From assembly GCF_025562715.2 (NCBI RefSeq), contig NZ_JAPFCC010000001.1, positions 6,220,090 to 6,284,089 of the forward strand: 64,000 bases of DNA, given 5' to 3'. Origin of the DNA: Endozoicomonas gorgoniicola. Lineage in GTDB: Bacteria; Pseudomonadota; Gammaproteobacteria; Pseudomonadales; Endozoicomonadaceae. A model generated the notes under the pieces. That model was not told where the DNA came from. It did not search any database and saw only the letters and a program-made list of their open reading frames with translations. Position numbers and translations under genes: made by a program. Below are positions 9,321 through 19,048 of the stretch, in pieces. Position 1 is the first letter of the stretch; each line of letters opens with the position of its first letter.

Positions 9321-9840
9321 CTTTTCCTCCGAACACCTGAATGACTACTGTGTCCCTGGCCTGACCGGGCTGGTACAGCTCCTCTATGTCTGGCGTATAG
9401 CTTTGCAACAGGTTTTTAAGACCCTGTATTCGCAACCAGGAGGTATGCAGGTCCTCAAAACCATTTTCTTTGGATGTGGGAGAGATCGAAATAATAATAC
9501 TGATCGAATCATTGGCTGGTAGTGTTTGAAAAAATAACTCAATGATTTTCTTTTGATGATCGGTCAGCATTCGAATACTGGGCTCATAGTGAAGCGACAT
9601 TTTGCGTACGAAAGCGTGGTCGCTGTAACCTTTGCCCCTGTGCTCTTCAATCATCTTTTCGATGGAAGCCAAAAGTTGCTGATTCGTTGCTGGTTCTTCC
9701 TCAGTACCAGCCATGGCCGCCTGAATCGGGCCCATTTGACCATTTTTATTGGCACATCCAGAGAGTACTGGCAGCACCATTATGAGCCAGGCAGCCATGA
9801 GCCAGAGGGTGATTGTCTGGAAACTGAATATCCTTTTCAC
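9313..9840 (-). CDS. Lipoprotein, possible degenerate OmpA-like domain, exopolysaccharide locus
   Basis: 175 aa. Start taken at GTG 9840 (AAGGA 9 bases upstream), giving MKRIFSFQTITLW, a hydrophobic helix and the lipobox VLSGC. A longer ORF to 9906 would put charged residues before the signal peptide. The C-terminal half (NDSISIIISISPTSKENG ... SWLRIQGLKNLLQS) resembles the beta-alpha pattern of OmpA-like peptidoglycan-binding domains but lacks a clear full motif. Translationally coupled to the chain-length regulator. Probably an envelope partner of the exporter; the specific role is unknown. Confidence 0.7.
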   Translation of the reverse strand: MKRIFSFQTITLWLMAAWLIMVLPVLSGCANKNGQMGPIQAAMAGTEEEPATNQQLLASIEKMIEEHRGKGYSDHAFVRKMSLHYEPSIRMLTDHQKKIIELFFQTLPANDSISIIISISPTSKENGFEDLHTSWLRIQGLKNLLQSYTPDIEELYQPGQARDTVVIQVFGGKGV

Positions 9841-10054
9841 TGCAGGGCTTCCTTTCACATCACAGATTTGCCAGTTAAAGAGCCAGTTAAAGACCTGTAG
9901 CGTCAATTATGCGTTAGAGCTTCAGTTATAGAAGTAGAAAACTGTCGTTTTATTATTGGTTTTTGACGAATTTTTACTTCTACATCAGTCTCTTAGATGC
10001 TCAGGTTGTATTTAATTGTAGTTGTAATTTTCAGGGTTGGCGGGGTGGTAGTCA

Positions 10055-11185
10055 TCACTGTTCTGCCAAATGATTGACAAGGTCTTCCAGCTGGTTTGCC
10101 CGATGCTGCCAGGACTCATCAACGACCATGGCCTGCCTTGTTTGCGTGTGGTCGCGATTTTCAAAAGCCCTTTGTATCACCCTTGAAAAGGGCTCTTTAT
10201 GTTTTTGAATGGCTACCTGTTCCTGATAAACCCTCACTGCCGGGAAATCGGTACTGGCAATCGCTGTTCCGGAAGCCAGGTACTCACGCAATTTCAATGG
10301 GTTACAGGCTTCAATCTGACGGTTGTGTCTGAACGGCAACATGGCAACATCCCAGTGCTGGACATAGGCGGGTAGTTGAGAGTGGGCTCTGGGACCAAGG
10401 AAGTGAACGTTAGGGAGTTCTTCCAGGACGCCAACTTTTGTCTTTACCGCTCCGACAAAGACAAAATTCCAGCTGGGCATGGCGGTAGCCGTTTGTGCCA
10501 TCATTTCCACATCCAGCCACTCAGACAGGCTGCCGTAAAATCCGGCCGTTGGGCCTTCATCCGGAAAGTCACCGGGATGAGGGGCAGGCGTTGAAAACAA
10601 GTCAAAATCAACGCCATGGGGCAGCATAACGGTTTTTGGCCCGGGGAACTTTTGGGCAAGTTCTTCGCTGACGACCAGAATAAGGTCAACTTTTCTAATC
10701 AGCTCTCGCTCCATGGGTTGAACGGTTGAATGGTCGACGCCTTCCAGGGCGTTAAAGTCATCGCCACAATAATAGATGGAAGCTTTCTCATTGAGCGCTC
10801 CCACCACGTCAACCGCAGTCGGCAGAGAAACCCAGAGGATAATGTCTTTGAAATCATGGGTGGTGCAGGCTGACTGAATCTGCTTTGTCAGCCAGCGTTT
10901 GTTGATTTTTCGAACCAGTGACAGCCCATGGAAGGGGATAACTCTTGGGTTCAGAATAACTGGCTTTGGGCTATCGTTAACCCTTTCAGAGGTTCTGGAG
11001 AGGCCTGACATCGCCCTGAGTTTATTAATCACACGAACTAAATCTTTAAAGCCGGGCTTTGGGCTTCGCATGCCAATGGAGTTAATCCAGATCACCCGGT
11101 GCCTTTTCAATAAATGACTTATCAGGTGCTGTGTACTGGATGGCAGTCCTCCCCAGTCTTCTCCGAACACCACCAGGTCAGCCAT
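10055..11185 (-). CDS. Glycosyltransferase, GT4-like (SypN position)
   Basis: 376 aa. The N-terminus LVVFGEDWGGLPSSTQHLI and C-terminal donor-site region (MLPHGVDFDLFSTP, TAGFYGSLSEWLDVEMM, FLGPRAHSQLPAYVQHWDVA, MLPFRHNRQIEACNPLKLRE) are typical of GT-B glycosyltransferases that act in exopolysaccharide clusters; the E in QIEACNPLKLREYLASG fits the donor-binding glutamates. No membrane segments. The start ATG 11185 has GGAG upstream. About 214 bases separate it from the next minus-strand gene, so a second promoter there is possible. Sugar specificity unknown. Confidence 0.78.
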   Translation of the reverse strand: MADLVVFGEDWGGLPSSTQHLISHLLKRHRVIWINSIGMRSPKPGFKDLVRVINKLRAMSGLSRTSERVNDSPKPVILNPRVIPFHGLSLVRKINKRWLTKQIQSACTTHDFKDIILWVSLPTAVDVVGALNEKASIYYCGDDFNALEGVDHSTVQPMERELIRKVDLILVVSEELAQKFPGPKTVMLPHGVDFDLFSTPAPHPGDFPDEGPTAGFYGSLSEWLDVEMMAQTATAMPSWNFVFVGAVKTKVGVLEELPNVHFLGPRAHSQLPAYVQHWDVAMLPFRHNRQIEACNPLKLREYLASGTAIASTDFPAVRVYQEQVAIQKHKEPFSRVIQRAFENRDHTQTRQAMVVDESWQHRANQLEDLVNHLAEQ

Positions 11186-11212
11186 TATGGTTCTCCATTT
11201 GAATACTGATTG

Positions 11213-12760
11213 TCATCTAGCCAGAGGATTAACCGGTTTTGCATTTAAAGAACCTTTTCTCTTCAGGGCTTTGGCAGACTTTCCTTTTTTATCTGCCGTA
11301 CCTTCCTCATCCTTTAATTCAGGCTCAGGTTCGGGATAATGGTTATCCATGAAGTTCGCAATGGCGATGCCTATAGAGGTGATAATGTAGATGGGCCACA
11401 GGAAACCCTGGCTCAGGAAACTGCCGGAAACGCAGAAACCCACCAGACCGGCATAGGTTCCTACCGTTATGGCCGTCATCGACGGGTCGTATTCTGGCGT
11501 CCCCCTCAACTTATCCAGCCGGGCAAGGTTACCGCGGATTGATAGAAACATGGTGTAAATCAGAAACAGGAACAGCCCCAGCCCAACAAAACCAGACTCA
11601 GCCAGCACCTGAAACCAGGTACTGTGGGTAACGTGCGCCTTTCCCTGTGCCCTGCTGTGGGTGGCGTAGTCCCAGTAATTATCCAGAAACATCGATAACC
11701 CTACGCCCGTCATCGGGTTTCTGAGCCCCATCAGGAAAGCGGCCTCCCAGGCATGTATACGACCCATTGCCGATTCGTCCACCCCTTCTTCTGAGGCACC
11801 GCCGGATTTCCGGTCGCTGATACCGGCTGCGGCCACCAGAATCATCAGGCCAAAACTGCCAATACTGATCAACAGTAATTTGGACTTGATGATGCGCAGA
11901 CCAAATATCCCCAGAACGGCAACAGTTGCCAGCAAACCACCCCGACTCTGGGTAGCGAGAATGGCAGAAATAAAGACACCAAACCCAATAAGGCCAAGTA
12001 GAGTTTTAAATTTGCCAGTCCCCCGGGTGGCTGCGAAACCAATGGCGAAACTCATTGGAAAACTCAATACCAGAGATAAGTCATTGGGGTCTCCCAGGCT
12101 GGTGCCGGGTATGGTGACACGGGTTTCTTCAACCAGGCCGATACCATTGGCTTTGTTAAACAGGGTGACTCCGCCTACCGCCAGGCCCGCACAGATAATG
12201 AGCAGGTGCGCCAGCCTGAAGTGCCACTTTTCGGTCATCAGCCAGGAGATGGCCAGCACCATGATACCGATCTTCATGTAGACACTGGTGAAACTGCCAA
12301 AGGCTGAACCCGGATGACTGGAGAACACTATTCCGATAACCACCCAACCAAAAAAACGGCCAAAAATAGTGTGCTCGTGCCGCCAGTAGGTTTTCACCTT
12401 CCGGGTCAGAATAATGTGCCATGCCAGTACAAAATAAGAAGCCAGTGCCGTCAGTAACGGTATCTTGATCGGGTCCAGTTGCGGGAAGACTTCATGCAAA
12501 CGGAAAAATGAAAACAGGATGAAGATCAGGCAGACGACAAACGGTTTTTTGAGAATAAAGATCAGACCAAGTGGAATGACCGCCAGGGGCAGCAACAATA
12601 CAGGGTGAGGAAAAATCAGCGGCGGCAGGGCAGCCAGCAGGCAGTACACTATTACGAACTTGTTTTTGTACTTGCTGTTCAGGAGTAATCCGACCCATGA
12701 CTCCTCCTGTGCAGTGACTTTCTGTACAGTGACCTGGTTCAATGCCTCTGGGGTGTTCAT
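11213..12760 (-). CDS. O-antigen ligase/polymerase-family membrane protein (Wzy-like, SypL-like)
   Basis: 515 aa with about ten to twelve hydrophobic segments and the Wzy_C/O-antigen-ligase region: SRGGLLATVAVLGIFGLRI, a periplasmic loop with GRIHAWEAAFLMGLRNPMTG, and AHVTHSTWFQVLAESGFVG, which carries the conserved H near the end of the large loop. Predicted to polymerise lipid-linked repeat units on the periplasmic side. The basic C-terminal tail (KGKSAKALKRKGS) is cytoplasmic. It begins 9 bases after the flippase stop. Confidence 0.85.
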   Translation of the reverse strand: MNTPEALNQVTVQKVTAQEESWVGLLLNSKYKNKFVIVYCLLAALPPLIFPHPVLLLPLAVIPLGLIFILKKPFVVCLIFILFSFFRLHEVFPQLDPIKIPLLTALASYFVLAWHIILTRKVKTYWRHEHTIFGRFFGWVVIGIVFSSHPGSAFGSFTSVYMKIGIMVLAISWLMTEKWHFRLAHLLIICAGLAVGGVTLFNKANGIGLVEETRVTIPGTSLGDPNDLSLVLSFPMSFAIGFAATRGTGKFKTLLGLIGFGVFISAILATQSRGGLLATVAVLGIFGLRIIKSKLLLISIGSFGLMILVAAAGISDRKSGGASEEGVDESAMGRIHAWEAAFLMGLRNPMTGVGLSMFLDNYWDYATHSRAQGKAHVTHSTWFQVLAESGFVGLGLFLFLIYTMFLSIRGNLARLDKLRGTPEYDPSMTAITVGTYAGLVGFCVSGSFLSQGFLWPIYIITSIGIAIANFMDNHYPEPEPELKDEEGTADKKGKSAKALKRKGSLNAKPVNPLAR

Positions 12761-12769
12761 AACAATGAC

Positions 12770-14200
12770 TCAGTGCCTGAGATAACGAACGACGGTAAGC
12801 GTCTGTTGCCTAAAACCAGTCAGCATTACTGTCCCATAAAGTAAAGCCCCCAGAGCAACGGTTATGGTAAAGAACAGCCAGCTGTTAAATTCTGCCGCAA
12901 AAGCTGACCGGAACCATTGCAGGCCAGCCAGCATAACGGCAGCGCTGATAAACCCTGGCAGCATAGCGCCCAGTAATTGGTTGACGGACACCGAAAACAG
13001 GGAAAGCATGGTTTTTATATGCAGGGCAAAGCTGATCAGGGAAATGCCTAACCACGCCATAGCCGCGCCTGCCACTCCGTACTGAATACCCAAAAAAACC
13101 ATGGGCAGCATAAGGAGGGAGCCTGCCAGTGCATAAGTGTTACGTTCGGGTTTACCAATGGCGGTAGTGGCGGTCGCCAGTATTTCTGACAGCATGCGAA
13201 ACGGGCTGGACAGGCAAAGAAACTGAAAGGGAATAATGGCTGCCAGCCATTTATCCGACAGCACCAGAGTAATTAATTCCGGCGACACGGCACACATTCC
13301 AAAGTACATGGGAAACAGAATCAGACTGCCCAGCCGCACAGACTTTAAGAGGTATTGACCGGCAACGTCTGTTTCATTCTGAAGTTTCGCAAAGGATGAC
13401 AGGCCAAGATGATTCAGCAATTCACCTATTTTGTCGCTGGGCAGGTTGGCAAGATTTTGCGCGACAGAAAATACCCCCAGGTCTGCTTTAGTCAGCAGGC
13501 GACCGATGCTGATGCTGGTAAAAATGTTATAGGCATAACGAAGAACGTCGTTGATGGTGGCGATACCGCTGAAAGCTGCGATCTGGGCAAAACCGCGAAA
13601 ACTCATGGCCGGGAGAATCCAGCAGGGCTGCAACCGGAAGAAGCCGATCATGGCAACGGTTCGCATAAACAGGTGTCCCAGAACCAGTGACCATACGCCA
13701 GCCCCTGAGGCAGCCAGTGCCAGAGTAAAGACACTGGTACTCAGGGTAGTGAAAAACTGTACTTTTTCTCTTTGTTTATACAGCATATTACGGCTGGCCA
13801 GCGCATAGGGCAGGGTATGAAAAATCATAATGAGGTGTTGAGCGGCGATGACCTGAATCAGAATGGTCACTCTGGGTTCGGAAAAGAAGTCTGCAATCAA
13901 TGGAGCTGAGCAATAAAACAGCAGAAAAAGTGCCACACAGGAAATAATATTAACGGTAAATGATTGTCTTAGGATTTGTGGTGTCAGGTGTTCCGTCTGA
14001 ATAATGGCTTTGCCGATGCCAAAGTCGCCCATCAGGGCAAGCACGCCAATAAATACGGTAGCCATAGCCATCAGGCCATAATCATCAGGCGTCAGCAGAC
14101 GTATAAGAATCAGGGTATTTAACCAGGTAAAAATCTGGGCAGCCAGCCTGAGCATAGCGCCAACCTTCAGACCCTTTATAACGTTATGACCCACTTCCAT
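12770..14200 (-). CDS. Wzx-type polysaccharide flippase (SypK-like, MATE/MOP superfamily)
   Basis: 476 aa, twelve or more hydrophobic segments throughout. The N-terminus (VIKGLKVGAMLRLAAQIFTW, LNTLILIRLLTPDDYGLMA) is the classic polysaccharide transporter (PST) signature with the LLTPxDYG motif. Predicted to flip undecaprenyl-linked repeat units across the inner membrane. It sits between a glycosyltransferase and the polymerase, giving the same J-K-L order as the syp cluster. Confidence 0.88.
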   Translation of the reverse strand: MEVGHNVIKGLKVGAMLRLAAQIFTWLNTLILIRLLTPDDYGLMAMATVFIGVLALMGDFGIGKAIIQTEHLTPQILRQSFTVNIISCVALFLLFYCSAPLIADFFSEPRVTILIQVIAAQHLIMIFHTLPYALASRNMLYKQREKVQFFTTLSTSVFTLALAASGAGVWSLVLGHLFMRTVAMIGFFRLQPCWILPAMSFRGFAQIAAFSGIATINDVLRYAYNIFTSISIGRLLTKADLGVFSVAQNLANLPSDKIGELLNHLGLSSFAKLQNETDVAGQYLLKSVRLGSLILFPMYFGMCAVSPELITLVLSDKWLAAIIPFQFLCLSSPFRMLSEILATATTAIGKPERNTYALAGSLLMLPMVFLGIQYGVAGAAMAWLGISLISFALHIKTMLSLFSVSVNQLLGAMLPGFISAAVMLAGLQWFRSAFAAEFNSWLFFTITVALGALLYGTVMLTGFRQQTLTVVRYLRH

Positions 14201-14240
14201 GTGGTTGCCTCATGGTTTCTATACGGTACTGACGGCTCCG

Positions 14241-15317
14241 TTATTGTTCACGTAATGGTTCTTGCGCCTGTTCCTGTATTGACCTTTCAGGCCAGATGTA
14301 ACCGGCGTTATTGACGACCTGTCGGTAGAGAGCCAGCAGCTCAGGTATAACAGCGTCATAAGAGTAACTTTTTCTGATGGTTTCAATGCAGGCTTGAGCC
14401 AGCTTTTCCTTTTCTTCCTCCGGCAGGTGCTGCCAGTGGCTTATCTGCTGACTCATCTGTTTTATATTACCCGCTGAAATGATCCAGCCATTACGGCCAG
14501 ACTCAATCAGTTTCGGCAATGCGCCAATAGCGAAACTCAATACCGGGATGCCGTGCGCCATGGCTTCCAGAGCGACCAACGGCAGGCCTTCCTCTCTGGA
14601 TGAGATGCAAAGCAGGCCCACTTGTTGCCAGTGAGGCTCCATACTGGTGACTTGTCCAGCAAAGTTGACGTTGGCTGTTTTACTGGCGGTCAGGGCTCCC
14701 TGCAGGTCGCCGGAGCCATAAACCGTGAAAGGTAAATCAGGCAGATGCTTAGCCAGCTGCAGGAATAAGTCAGGACCTTTTTCATGGCTTAGCCGACCTA
14801 CAAAGGCTATTTCCTGACCGGTTGCGGCTGACCACCGGGGCGTTTCAATAAAGTTATTCATCAGTCTGGCTGGTTTTGGCAGGCGCAGGGCAATTTCCGG
14901 ACTGACGGCGATATTGGTGGAAAGTCTGCTGGTGAGTTCGTCAAACCAGTGATAGCACCTTATCAGCCCGCTGCCCCGGTCGCCATTATGAAACGTGGAT
15001 ATAACCGGTGTATTGGTCAGCTTGCCAGCGAGCCGGCCAAGAATGCCGGCTTTATAGCCGTGTGTATGGAGAAGTAAAGGCTGATGCTGGCGACACCAGA
15101 GTGTTGCGCTGTTGATTTTGCCATCAAGGTATTCAAAAGAAATCTGGTGGTGATGCAGCAATGGCTCAAGAGGGTGATCAGCATTATAACGGCAATAAAA
15201 CAGTATGGCGGGAGAGTAGCCGAACTGTTTCAGGCCTCTGGCAAGATGAAACGCGTGGGTTTCAATACCTCCCAGCTGACGGGAGTCCAGAAAGATTGCA
15301 ATATCAGGGCTGTCCAT
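14241..15317 (-). CDS. Glycosyltransferase family 4 (SypJ position)
   Basis: 358 aa. GT-B fold with N-terminal IAIFLDSRQLGGIETHAFHL and donor-domain elements EIAFVGRLSHEKGPDLFLQL and SSREEGLPLVALEAMAHGIP (E-x7-E). A cytoplasmic sugar transferase for the repeat unit; donor and acceptor unknown. The first 30 residues align in style with the GT4 enzyme at 6691-7815 (GGIET), suggesting a shared ancestry. It is 25 bases downstream of the GGDEF-EAL gene and probably in its operon. Confidence 0.84.
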   Translation of the reverse strand: MDSPDIAIFLDSRQLGGIETHAFHLARGLKQFGYSPAILFYCRYNADHPLEPLLHHHQISFEYLDGKINSATLWCRQHQPLLLHTHGYKAGILGRLAGKLTNTPVISTFHNGDRGSGLIRCYHWFDELTSRLSTNIAVSPEIALRLPKPARLMNNFIETPRWSAATGQEIAFVGRLSHEKGPDLFLQLAKHLPDLPFTVYGSGDLQGALTASKTANVNFAGQVTSMEPHWQQVGLLCISSREEGLPLVALEAMAHGIPVLSFAIGALPKLIESGRNGWIISAGNIKQMSQQISHWQHLPEEEKEKLAQACIETIRKSYSYDAVIPELLALYRQVVNNAGYIWPERSIQEQAQEPLREQ

Positions 15318-15342
15318 AACATCGACTCCATGCTCTGTTGTG

Positions 15343-17394
15343 CTATTGGTGTCTGTCCCAGTTTTTCAGTACATCGAGAAACTCATCATCAAGCATAGGC
15401 TTGCCGTAAAAATATCCCTGCCCCTCAAGGCAGCCTGCCTGGCGTAAATGGCCTTCCTGGGCAGCAGTTTCTACGCCCTCGGCAATCACTTCGAGTCCAA
15501 AGCTCTTTCCTAACTGGATAATGGCCTCAACAATCACGGTGTTTTCTTTACTGCCCGGGAGACCATCCACAAAGGATTTGTCGATTTTGATTTTGTCGAA
15601 CGGGAATCGTTTCAGGTAACTCAGCGACGAATAGCCTGTGCCAAAATCATCAAGTGCCAGAATCACGCCTGCCTGCTTGAGGCGCTGCAGTTGTGCGGAA
15701 GACACTTCGATATCTTCCATAATTGAGGTTTCAGTCACTTCCAGTTCCAGCTTATTGGCAGGAATCTGGTACTTCTTCAGCAGATACTCCACCCGTTCAA
15801 CAATATTTTTATCCTGAAGCTGAACCGCAGACAGGTTGACGGCCATTCTCAGCTCTGTGTATCCGGATTGACGCCAGACATTCAGTTGGTTGCAGGCAGA
15901 TTCCAGCACCCAGTCGCCAATAGGGATAATATCCAGACTGTTTTCGGCCATGGGGATAAATGTATCGGGTGAAATAAGCCCTTTGTCCGGATGCTTCCAT
16001 CGCAACAGAGTTTCAACACCAATAATTCTGGAACTGTTCAGGTTGACCTGTGGTTGAAACCTCAGGCTCAGTTCGCTTTGCTTCAGGGCCAGGTGTAAAT
16101 CCATTTCCAGTTTCTTGCGCTGGCGGATTTCAGTATCAATAGTGGCAATATAAAACTGGTAACGGTTTTTGTTGCGGGACTTGGCCATGATCATGGCAAA
16201 TTCCGATTGTTGCAGAAGGTTGTCCACATCCTGCCCGTCGTCGGGGTAGAGGGTAATGCCTACTGTGGCACTGATGGTGATATGTTCGCCATTGATTTCA
16301 AAAGGTCTGGTAAGTTGCTTCAGCAGTTCCTGAGCCATTTCAGCTGCTTCATAGGGCTGCTCCAGTGGTGACAGGACAATGGCAAACTGGTCTTCACCCA
16401 GACGACCTATATAAGCCCGGTTGCCAATCTGGTTTCTCAGACGGTCGGAGATTTTGACCAGAATATGCTCTGCTGCATTGAAATTGAACTGTGCATTCAG
16501 GGATTTGAAATCATCCAGCCCAAGACACAGTATGGCAATTTTCTGCTGGTTTTCGTCGGCCTGGGATATCAGGTTCTGTAAGTGTTTCTGCAAGGTGCGG
16601 CGATTGGGCAGGCGCGTCAGGTAATCGTATTGCGACAGACGCATGATCTGTTCTTCGGCTTTCTGGCGTAGCTGGAAGTTGCGTTCAATAGAGTCGAGCA
16701 GCTGGTTAGCGGTTCGAACCCAGAGACCGAGCTCGTTCTGCCTGTGTCCATTGGGCATGGGAAGTTTATGCTGACCGGGCTGTTCAGGGTTAATTTTTGC
16801 CAGATTTCGAATCAGCCGGTTTAATGGTTTGGTTAATAACAGTGTGTAGATGAAATACAGTAACAGCGCCATGGCCAGTGAGCGCACCAGTCCTGACAGC
16901 ATAACGACACAGGAGCGCTGGATAAACTCCCGACCGTAATAGGCTGTGTCAATGGCCAGCAGCAGCTCACCGTAATGCTCATTGTCAGGAGGGCTGGTAT
17001 TCAGGCTGACCCGATAGATGCGGATTGGTTCAAAAATATAATCTGAAAACTGCCGGTACCTTGAGGTGGACAGGGGCCTTTCAACAACAGCGAGTTCGGG
17101 CTCATCCGGGATTTTTATAGCGGCTACATGGACAGACTTGTGCTCAAGAAGCCCGGTAAGAATTTCTTCACCCATCTGAGGCTCAATACGGTAAGCAGCT
17201 CTCAGGGAGGGTTCCCGAATCATGGAGAGCATCTGCTGTGCTTCGGAATCAATGGCAAGGCTGGATTGTCTGGCATCAATGAAGATTTGAATCAGGCTGA
17301 GTACAAATCCCAGAAAGAAAGCCGCCAATAGCACTACTTTCAGCAGCTTCACTGAGAGTTTCTGTTTGAGATTTAAGCCCTGTTCAGTATCCAT
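15343..17394 (-). CDS. Membrane GGDEF-EAL protein, probably a c-di-GMP phosphodiesterase
   Basis: 683 aa. Two membrane segments (about 15-37 and 165-185) enclose a periplasmic sensor region, followed by a HAMP-like linker, a GGDEF domain (about 250-410) and an EAL domain (about 430-680). The GGDEF signature is degenerate: RLGEDQFAIVL replaces RLGGDEFAV, so cyclase activity is unlikely. The EAL domain keeps the catalytic elements: ETLLRWKHPDKG, NLSAVQLQD, ELEVTETSIMED, LALDDFGTGYSSLSYL, FDKIKIDKSFVDGL and VIAEGVET. Expected to hydrolyse c-di-GMP. It heads the minus-strand arm of the exopolysaccharide locus, so it probably tunes polysaccharide production. Confidence 0.88.
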   Translation of the reverse strand: MDTEQGLNLKQKLSVKLLKVVLLAAFFLGFVLSLIQIFIDARQSSLAIDSEAQQMLSMIREPSLRAAYRIEPQMGEEILTGLLEHKSVHVAAIKIPDEPELAVVERPLSTSRYRQFSDYIFEPIRIYRVSLNTSPPDNEHYGELLLAIDTAYYGREFIQRSCVVMLSGLVRSLAMALLLYFIYTLLLTKPLNRLIRNLAKINPEQPGQHKLPMPNGHRQNELGLWVRTANQLLDSIERNFQLRQKAEEQIMRLSQYDYLTRLPNRRTLQKHLQNLISQADENQQKIAILCLGLDDFKSLNAQFNFNAAEHILVKISDRLRNQIGNRAYIGRLGEDQFAIVLSPLEQPYEAAEMAQELLKQLTRPFEINGEHITISATVGITLYPDDGQDVDNLLQQSEFAMIMAKSRNKNRYQFYIATIDTEIRQRKKLEMDLHLALKQSELSLRFQPQVNLNSSRIIGVETLLRWKHPDKGLISPDTFIPMAENSLDIIPIGDWVLESACNQLNVWRQSGYTELRMAVNLSAVQLQDKNIVERVEYLLKKYQIPANKLELEVTETSIMEDIEVSSAQLQRLKQAGVILALDDFGTGYSSLSYLKRFPFDKIKIDKSFVDGLPGSKENTVIVEAIIQLGKSFGLEVIAEGVETAAQEGHLRQAGCLEGQGYFYGKPMLDDEFLDVLKNWDRHQ

Positions 17395-17895
17395 ACAGTC
17401 TTACTTCTGTAATGCCATCCATTCAAAAAATCCCTACAGAAATACGTCGATGAATGCTGTCTGGCTGATAGAAATGTTGTCATTCGTATTTTTGAATAGA
17501 AGAATCAGGTTGTCAGGCTAGAACGTCGGGCTGTTCATGATTCTTCAAACATCGTGACTTTAACTATAGAGAGATCAACAGTTTTTTTTAATAAAAAAAC
17601 GGAATTATTTTTCCTCTATAAATAATTTTTTGTAGGCGTGTTAATTGTCTGTTGGCATTTTATTTTTGTTGTTTTTATAAAAAAAAGTGAATGTTTTGAC
17701 TAATTAAGGTTTTGAGTGGTAATCACTATTGTACTGCTATTGAATATTTCTAATTATTATATCTCTAGCTGATCAGTCTGGTCTGTTTGTCTAATCTGGA
17801 AGGTAGTCTTAATAAAAATGCGTTAGTTCATCAGCTATTTCAGAACATTAACAATATCTGAACTGGCTGTATTGAAAAGAAAGGAGTAGAAGGTA
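17395..17895. promoter_or_regulatory. AT-rich divergent intergenic region between the two exopolysaccharide arms
   Basis: About 500 bases with no supported ORF. The middle (17570-17700) is very A/T-rich, with runs of A and T. It must hold the promoters of both divergent arms. I looked for a -24/-12 sigma-54 element before the STAS gene, as in Vibrio syp promoters, and found none convincing. A good ribosome-binding site (AAGGAG, 17880-17885) precedes the STAS start. Confidence 0.5.
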
Positions 17896-18228
17896 ATGGA
17901 TTACGCAACATGGAATGCCCAGTCTTGTGATGTTATTGCTCTGAATAGTCAGTTTAATGCTGAGACAGTCAATGATGTAAGGTCTCATTTTGATCGTCTC
18001 ATTAAAGACTGTGCAGGTGATGTTCTCGTTGATATGAGCCTGGTTAAAGAGCTTGATTCTTCCGGAATCGGAGCTTTGGTCTTTCTCTATAAGCGATTGA
18101 AAATTGAAAATCGTCAGTTGGCTTTATTGGGTGTAAGCGGTAAACCTAATGAATTATTGACCATGCTTAGAATCAATCAAACGATCAAACAATACGATAA
18201 TGTTGATGACTATATGTCAAATAATTAA
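17896..18228 (+). CDS. STAS-domain protein (anti-sigma-factor antagonist family, SypA-like)
   Basis: 110 aa, a single STAS domain. The phosphoacceptor region is at about residues 53-66: ELDSSGIGALVFLYKRL, where Ser55/Ser56 occupy the position phosphorylated in SpoIIAA and Vibrio SypA. The start ATG 17896 has AAGGAG 10 bases upstream. In V. fischeri, SypA is the output of the SypE kinase/phosphatase and controls syp biofilm at a step other than transcription. No SypE homologue is visible in this window, so the partner kinase is unknown. First gene of the plus-strand arm. Confidence 0.86.
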   Translation: MDYATWNAQSCDVIALNSQFNAETVNDVRSHFDRLIKDCAGDVLVDMSLVKELDSSGIGALVFLYKRLKIENRQLALLGVSGKPNELLTMLRINQTIKQYDNVDDYMSNN

Positions 18229-19048
18229 GTTATTTATCAGAAAAGCCGTACTGAATAAAAAATACCCTGAAGGTCGTTCCTTCGGGGTATTTGTGCTATC
18301 TGCAGTATTAACAGGCTGTAATAGCTGGCCAGAGCCTGTGGGTAGCATTGAGGAAGATGCTAATAAGGGTTATGTAGAAGGAATCCTGAACATATCGATA
18401 GCGCGTATAGAAATTTTGGAAAATAATGGTGCTTCATATTGTTTGCCGGGGCAAATAAACAGAGCCAAGATCCTGCTGTCGATAGCCCGGAGAGAGCTTG
18501 ATAAAAGGTTGTATCTCGGTGCTGAGTATAGTCTTGTGCAGTTGATGAAGCAGCTGGACTATACCGCAGACCTGATGATAGGGCTTGTTGAAGGCAGTGA
18601 ATGCCTTAATAGCTTCAAATATAACGCTAAAAACAAAGACAAAGACGTAGTTAGTAAGTATTTAGATACACTAAGTGACCTGTTAAACTGTGATTGCGAT
18701 CAGGTTACTGATGAGGGAAAACTGGCTGAAGATTTTCAAAGAAGACTGAAACTGGCAGCTAACTCTCTGAATAGTTTTAACCAACTGAGTATCAATATTT
18801 ATGCAACCATGTTTTCAGAGCAGGTTGAAGAAATAGTACTTTATTTTTCTAATCATGGTGCCAGAAAAAATCAGATTAAGGTTCGTTACGTTAAGCCTGG
18901 TAAACAAAAAGTGAGTAACGACGGTATGTGGTTTGAAGTTGCATCAGTAAAACCTGAGCAACGAGCATTGATTAAAGATTTGAATAAAAATTTGAGGGTC
19001 ATCAAACTTAAGCAGGAGGAGAATAATGAAATTCACCTCGTTGATTAG
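18200..19048 (+). CDS. Lipoprotein of unknown family in the SypB position
   Basis: 282 aa as drawn. The lipobox VLTGC follows a hydrophobic stretch (GVFVLSAVLTGC), so it should be an outer- or inner-membrane lipoprotein. The start is uncertain: ATG 18200 and 18206 overlap the STAS gene and leave an unusually long n-region; no good ribosome-binding site marks a shorter start. The mature part is helical and polar (INRAKILLSIARRELDKRLY) and lacks the OmpA domain known for SypB. The end overlaps the next gene by 23 bases. It sits between the STAS protein and the export channel, so an envelope role in export is likely by context only. Confidence 0.7.
   Translation: MLMTICQIIKLFIRKAVLNKKYPEGRSFGVFVLSAVLTGCNSWPEPVGSIEEDANKGYVEGILNISIARIEILENNGASYCLPGQINRAKILLSIARRELDKRLYLGAEYSLVQLMKQLDYTADLMIGLVEGSECLNSFKYNAKNKDKDVVSKYLDTLSDLLNCDCDQVTDEGKLAEDFQRRLKLAANSLNSFNQLSINIYATMFSEQVEEIVLYFSNHGARKNQIKVRYVKPGKQKVSNDGMWFEVASVKPEQRALIKDLNKNLRVIKLKQEENNEIHLVD

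Noticed and set aside
17700..17895. Sigma-54 promoter before the STAS gene, as in Vibrio syp
   Set aside because: The nearest TGGC/TTGA pair (CTGGCTGTATTGAA) has the wrong spacing for -24/-12.
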